In this document: positions 6,043-8,673 of the stretch, piece by piece | Layout of the letters: the number at the start of each line of letters is the position of its first letter | Position numbering within the stretch: position 1 is the stretch's first letter | Assembly: GCA_023419995.1 (NCBI GenBank) | Contig: JAEZXF010000550.1 | Span: 1 to 8,673, forward strand | Reading direction: 5' to 3' | DNA: 8,673 bases | Source of the DNA: Pseudomonadota bacterium | GTDB taxonomy: Bacteria; Pseudomonadota; Alphaproteobacteria; Rhizobiales; Rhizobiaceae | Program-made: the position numbers and the translations under genes | Notes under the pieces: model-generated | Told to the model about the DNA's origin: nothing | The model's database searches: none | What the model saw: only the letters and a program-made list of their open reading frames with translations

Positions 6043-6825
6043 TCAGCGCCGGGCGCGGATCAGCGTCTTGCCGTCGCCGTCGAGCACGGCGAGCGTCCCG
6101 TCCTGCCCGACGCGGAAGGTCTTCGCCGTCTCGAAGGCGGCGAACAGCGCGCCTTCCTGGCCGGCCAGCGGCTCGGGACAGGCCATCAGCGTCGCCGCCG
6201 CCCTGCCGAACTCGATGGAGGCACCGTCGACGGTGAAGGAGCCGCGGTAGGAATTGCAGACCTTGCCGGAGAACGTGCCCGCCTCGTCGAAGGCGATGGT
6301 GGCGTTGGCGTCGTCGGCGAGCCTCAGGCCGCCGATCTCGGAAAGGCGCCATTCGCCCTTGAGCATCTCCTTGCCGTCGATCCCGAACGGCGGCGGCGCC
6401 GCGTGGGGAGAAAGGCGCAGCGTGCCGACGTCGACCCGCGCCGCGGCCGTGTCGACCGCCACGGGCTCGCTCAGCCAGCGCATCGCGGATTCGACCAGGA
6501 TGCCGCCGCGCAGCACGTAGCGCGTGCCGGGCTCGAGGTGGGCGCGCGGAACCTCCAGCGTGAACGCGACCGGCACCTGCCGGCCGTCGAGCGCCGTGCG
6601 CGTCTCCGCGGTGACGGGATCGCCGTCCGCGGCGTCCTCGGGCTTGATCTCGACGATGGCGACGGCATTGTCGGGCAGGGCGATGCGCTGCAGATAGGTC
6701 AGCTCGCCCGTGATGGTCAGCATCGGCTCGATACCGTCGGCGCGGGACGGGCCGGCGGCGAGCATCGCGGCGGAGGCGATGGACGCGAGCATGAAGCCGC
6801 GGCGGCTGGCGATGGTCGTGGACAC
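6043..6825 (-). CDS. Tat-exported YbaY-type plus META/HslJ-domain protein
   Basis: The product has 260 residues with a GTG start at 6823-6825. The N-terminus [29 protein letters not shown] carries a twin-arginine motif (S7-R8-R9-G-F-M-L) and a likely cleavage after A29, so a folded periplasmic protein is expected. Residues about 36-137 resemble the YbaY/type III secretion lipoprotein domain: [25 protein letters not shown], with a conserved [10 protein letters not shown] strand and a GGILVE segment. Residues about 152-258 resemble a META/HslJ domain: [10 protein letters not shown], then [32 protein letters not shown], with the Cys pair C190 and C216. Both domains are linked to envelope and stress proteins of unclear function. 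The GTG is favoured by AAGGGAG 8 nt upstream; an in-frame TTG at 6843 lacks a comparable site. Domain calls are from memory of family patterns. Confidence 0.8.
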   Translation of the reverse strand: MSTTIASRRGFMLASIASAAMLAAGPSRADGIEPMLTITGELTYLQRIALPDNAVAIVEIKPEDAADGDPVTAETRTALDGRQVPVAFTLEVPRAHLEPGTRYVLRGGILVESAMRWLSEPVAVDTAAARVDVGTLRLSPHAAPPPFGIDGKEMLKGEWRLSEIGGLRLADDANATIAFDEAGTFSGKVCNSYRGSFTVDGASIEFGRAAATLMACPEPLAGQEGALFAAFETAKTFRVGQDGTLAVLDGDGKTLIRARR

Positions 6826-6838
6826 GGGGGCAACTCCC

Positions 6839-6892
6839 TTCAACGCGGATTTTTGCGCCCTATATCATAGGTGCAGATGAATGATGCATGAA
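6839..6892. promoter_or_regulatory. Divergent promoter region with CCTAT-ATC-ATAGG palindrome
   Basis: CCTAT (6859-6863) and ATAGG (6867-6871) form an interrupted palindrome. On the + strand it contains CTATAT/TATATC (6860-6866), a good alphaproteobacterial -10, with TTCAAC (6839-6844) 16 bp upstream. On the minus strand it contains TATGAT (6869-6864), with TTCATG (6892-6887) 17 bp upstream. The two divergent genes may therefore share overlapping -10 boxes. The -35 matches are weak. Confidence 0.4.
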
Positions 6893-6931
6893 CGCGCCGG
6901 GCCGGAAGCCGGCGAAGGCAGGGAGCCGGAA

Positions 6932-7444
6932 GTGGCGATCCACGTCTGCCCGATGACGAGAGTCGAGGAAACCGTTGCCGCTTCGGGCGCGACGCGGCTC
7001 GTCACGCTGCTCGCCTCCGGCACGGTGTTCGAGCGTCCCGCCGCGATCGCCCCGGCGAATCATCTCAGCCTGTGGATGAACGACATCGTCGAGGCGCAGG
7101 CCGGCCTGGTCGCGCCGGGCAGGGCGCATGTCGAGAGGCTGCTGGCCTTCGCGCAGGAGTGGGATCGCGCGCAGCCGCTCGTCATCAACTGCTTCGCCGG
7201 CATCAGCCGCTCGACGGCCGCCGCCTACATCGTCGCGGCGGCGCTGGCGCCCGCCCGCGACGAGATGGACATGGCGCGGGCGCTGCGGCGGCTGTCGCCG
7301 TCGGCCACCCCGAACCCCGGCCTGGTCCGGCACGCGGACGCGCTTCTGCGGCGCGAGGGGCGCATGGTCGCGGCCATCGCGGCGATCGGTCGCGGTGCCG
7401 ACGCCTTCGAAGGGACGCCTTTCGTCCTGCCGCTCGGCGGTTGA
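6932..7444 (+). CDS. Cysteine-based (tyrosine-type) phosphatase family protein
   Basis: With a GTG start at 6932 the product has 170 residues and begins [27 protein letters not shown]. The P-loop is C87-F-A-G-I-S-R93-S94 (bases 7190-7213), the C-x5-R-S/T signature of protein tyrosine and dual-specificity phosphatases. The residue before the Cys is Asn ([11 protein letters not shown]), not the usual His. D51 in SLWMNDI is a candidate general acid. [28 protein letters not shown] (122-149) is a family-like C-terminal block. No signal peptide is visible, so it is probably cytoplasmic, and the substrate is unknown. The GTG is preferred over the in-frame ATG at 6881: GGGAG lies 6 nt upstream of it, the family similarity begins there, and a promoter at 6860-6865 would leave the ATG almost no leader. 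It diverges from the YbaY-META gene and precedes nuoA by 179 bp. Confidence 0.8.
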   Translation: MAIHVCPMTRVEETVAASGATRLVTLLASGTVFERPAAIAPANHLSLWMNDIVEAQAGLVAPGRAHVERLLAFAQEWDRAQPLVINCFAGISRSTAAAYIVAAALAPARDEMDMARALRRLSPSATPNPGLVRHADALLRREGRMVAAIAAIGRGADAFEGTPFVLPLGG

Positions 7445-7467
7445 CGCAACGCAAGCACCGGCAATGT

Positions 7468-7499
7468 TTGACTTGCTTCGCGTCTGCGCCTGCGCTAAC
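7468..7499 (+). promoter_or_regulatory. Candidate nuo operon promoter
   Basis: TTGACT (7468-7473) is a good -35 in the 179-bp gap before nuoA. The -10 is unclear: TGCGCT at 17-bp spacing (7491-7496) or GCTAAC at 20 bp (7494-7499). The call depends on the -35 and on position. Confidence 0.4.
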
Positions 7500-7505
7500 C
7501 CTCGC

Positions 7506-7570
7506 CGCGTCGCAGCAAGCCTGCGCCGCGCGGGGGCCGGCGGGAAATTCTGTCGCGGTCGCGCTTCCCG
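7506..7570 (+). other. Two hairpins in the nuo 5' leader
   Basis: The first is CGCG-T-CGCAG (7506-7515) pairing with CTGCG-C-CGCG (7521-7530) over a 5-nt loop: nine pairs with one mismatch. The second is CGGGAA (7541-7546) pairing with TTCCCG (7565-7570) over 18 nt. Both lie between the candidate promoter and the nuoA ribosome-binding site. They match no riboswitch class that I recognise. Confidence 0.4.
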
Positions 7571-7623
7571 TTTCGGTGCCATGCCTATCGCGGCGGGACA
7601 CAGGCAAGCCAACGGAAGTGACC

Positions 7624-7989
7624 ATGAGCGAGCTACTCGGTTCCTATCTGCCCATCGTGATCTTCATCGGTGTGGCGCTCGTCGTCGGTGTCGCCTTGCT
7701 CGTGGCGCCGTTCATCGTCGCTTACAGCGACCCGGACCCGGAAAAGCTTTCGGCCTACGAATGTGGCTTCAATGCATTCGACGACGCGCGCATGAAGTTC
7801 GACGTCCGCTTCTATCTGGTCGCGATCCTGTTCATCATCTTCGACCTCGAGGTGGCGTTCCTGTTCCCGTGGGCCGTGTCCTTCGGCGAGGTCGGCTGGT
7901 TCGGGTTCTGGTCGATGATGGCGTTCCTCGGCGTGCTGACCATCGGCTTCATCTACGAATGGAAGAAGGGCGCGCTGGAATGGGATTGA
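7624..7989 (+). CDS. nuoA: NADH-quinone oxidoreductase subunit A
   Basis: NuoA is a small membrane subunit of respiratory complex I, located where the peripheral and membrane arms meet near the quinone site. The 121-residue product is of normal length and has three membrane helices (about 10-33, 62-84 and 93-112). The conserved loop after helix 1 is present: [30 protein letters not shown], with C47 in YECG. The [11 protein letters not shown] block with D73 and E75 in helix 2 is also present. ATG 7624 follows GGAAG (7614-7618) at 5-nt spacing. It is the first gene of the nuo operon, and its last 10 bp overlap the nuoB start, which implies coupled translation. Confidence 0.98.
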   Translation: MSELLGSYLPIVIFIGVALVVGVALLVAPFIVAYSDPDPEKLSAYECGFNAFDDARMKFDVRFYLVAILFIIFDLEVAFLFPWAVSFGEVGWFGFWSMMAFLGVLTIGFIYEWKKGALEWD

Positions 7990-8561
7990 ACGACAGCTCC
8001 CGGACCCTCGTGGCTCCCAGGCCCAAGGGCATCATCGACCCGGCGACCGGCAAGCCGGCCGGCGCGGACGCCCGTTTCTTCGGCGACCTGAACGACGAGC
8101 TGTCCGACAAGGGCTTCCTCGTCACCTCGTCGGAAGCGCTCATCACCTGGGCGCGCACCGGCTCGCTGATGTACATGACCTTCGGCCTTGCCTGTTGCGC
8201 GGTGGAGATGATCCATTCGGCCATGCCGCACTACGACAGCGAGCGCTTCGGCGTCGCGCCGCGCGGCTCGCCGCGCCAGTCCGACGTGATGATCGTCGCC
8301 GGCACGCTGACCAACAAGATGGCGCCGGCGCTGCGCAAGGTCTACGACCAGATGCCGGAGCCGCGCTACGTCATCTCCATGGGCTCGTGCGCCAACGGCG
8401 GCGGCTACTATCACTATTCCTATTCGGTGGTGCGCGGCTGCGACCGCATCGTGCCGGTGGACATCTACGTGCCCGGCTGCCCGCCGAGCGCCGAAGCGCT
8501 GCTCTATGGCCTTCTTCTTCTGCAGAAGAAGATCCGCCGTACCGGCACGATGGAGCGGTGA
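7980..8561 (+). CDS. nuoB: NADH-quinone oxidoreductase subunit B
   Basis: NuoB is a peripheral-arm subunit that holds the terminal Fe-S cluster N2, the electron donor to quinone. The 193-residue product carries the four expected N2 ligands: the tandem C72-C73 in [11 protein letters not shown]137 in [11 protein letters not shown] and C167 in VPGCPPSAE. Other invariant blocks are [42 protein letters not shown] and [21 protein letters not shown] 7980 overlaps the nuoA stop (7987-7989) in a different frame, and the N-terminus [18 protein letters not shown] is typical of rhizobial NuoB. The frame is open far upstream within nuoA and the phosphatase gene, but that part is out-of-frame translation of those genes. 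The nuoC ATG follows 5 bp after the stop. Confidence 0.98.
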   Translation: MGLNDSSRTLVAPRPKGIIDPATGKPAGADARFFGDLNDELSDKGFLVTSSEALITWARTGSLMYMTFGLACCAVEMIHSAMPHYDSERFGVAPRGSPRQSDVMIVAGTLTNKMAPALRKVYDQMPEPRYVISMGSCANGGGYYHYSYSVVRGCDRIVPVDIYVPGCPPSAEALLYGLLLLQKKIRRTGTMER

Positions 8562-8566
8562 GACCC

Positions 8567-8673
8567 ATGAGCGAAGCTCTCAGCGACCTGGCCGCCCACC
8601 TGCGCGAAAAGCTCGGCGAAGCCGTGCTCGACAGCGTGATCGCCTATGGCGAACTCACCGTGCAGGTCGCTCC
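8567..8673 (+). CDS. nuoC: NADH-quinone oxidoreductase subunit C, 3'-truncated by the window edge
   Basis: The first 35 codons of the third nuo gene are present: MSEALSDLAAHLREKLGEAVLDSVIAYGELTVQVA. The AYGELTV block near residue 27 is the usual start of the NuoC (30-kDa) fold, a peripheral-arm complex I subunit that contacts NuoB and NuoD. The ATG lies 5 bp after the nuoB stop. GGAG at 8552-8555, inside the end of nuoB, is the best ribosome-binding candidate, at about 11 nt. The rest lies beyond the window, so whether this is separate nuoC or fused nuoCD cannot be seen; separate genes are usual in this group. Confidence 0.93.
   Translation, partial: MSEALSDLAAHLREKLGEAVLDSVIAYGELTVQVA

Noticed and set aside
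4206..6236. A 676-codon open frame on the + strand antisense to pncB and the YARHG gene
   Set aside because: It is in codon register with the genes on the other strand. Antisense stops would need TTA, CTA or TCA codons in them, which are rare at this GC content. The translation is Arg/Gly/Val-rich with no family resemblance.
6881..6931. ATG start for the phosphatase at 6881
   Set aside because: The first 17 residues are hydrophilic and unlike the family. No ribosome-binding site precedes it, and the likely promoter leaves almost no leader, whereas the GTG at 6932 has GGGAG in front.
7980..7989. nuoA/nuoB overlap as a possible frameshift or assembly error
   Set aside because: Both proteins are complete and of normal length. 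Short overlaps are ordinary in this operon.
1..8673. Mobile elements, tRNA/rRNA genes, CRISPR arrays, toxin-antitoxin or defence genes
   Set aside because: None seen: no transposase or integrase motifs, no direct terminal repeats, no regularly spaced repeats and no tRNA-like clover-leaf. Composition looks uniform throughout.

Overview
This window reads as ordinary chromosomal DNA from a GC-rich alphaproteobacterium, most likely of the order Hyphomicrobiales (Mesorhizobium/Phyllobacteriaceae-like). The clues are the strong G/C preference at third codon positions, a nuoA-nuoB-nuoC gene order with a NuoB N-terminus ([18 protein letters not shown]) that I recognise from rhizobial complex I, a PncB of 434 residues, and an extragenic palindrome of the kind scattered through Rhizobiales genomes. 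The genus is inferred from recalled sequence patterns, not from a search.

Layout from left to right. The 3' part of mgtE (magnesium channel) enters from the left edge on the + strand. It is followed by a short MerR-family regulator of the LiuR-like kind, whose upstream region holds a TTTACGTAAA-centred palindrome nested between two perfect 10-bp inverted arms. Converging on merR is a two-gene minus-strand unit: a DUF1624/heparan-alpha-glucosaminide N-acetyltransferase-like membrane protein with a cysteine-rich tail, and an isoprenylcysteine-methyltransferase-like membrane protein. The two overlap by 4 bp (ATGA). Diverging from that unit is an aldo/keto reductase of the diketogluconate-reductase type. 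It converges on a secreted, six-cysteine YARHG-domain protein. The minus strand continues with pncB (nicotinate phosphoribosyltransferase, NAD salvage) and a probable Tat-exported protein joining a YbaY-type domain to a META/HslJ domain. Diverging from the latter is a small cysteine-based (tyrosine-type) phosphatase. The right edge is the start of the nuo operon on the + strand: nuoA, nuoB and the first 35 codons of nuoC.

The genes do not form one pathway. The window is a series of short housekeeping transcription units placed back to back: ion transport, regulation, envelope modification, a reductase, envelope/stress proteins, NAD salvage and complex I. PncB (NAD supply) and NADH dehydrogenase share the NAD(H) pool, but nothing in the sequence shows co-regulation. 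Intergenic gaps are short (under 210 bp), and no stretch over 300 bp lacks a gene. I see no RNA gene, insertion sequence, CRISPR array, prophage or defence cassette.

I found no clear sign of an undescribed multi-gene system. The observations most worth checking are the nested inverted repeats in front of merR, the bulged extragenic palindrome after it, the cysteine tail on the DUF1624 protein, the symmetrical CCTAT-ATC-ATAGG element shared by two divergent genes, the phosphatase signature with Asn in place of His, and the structured leader of the nuo operon. Every hairpin and promoter call was made by eye.
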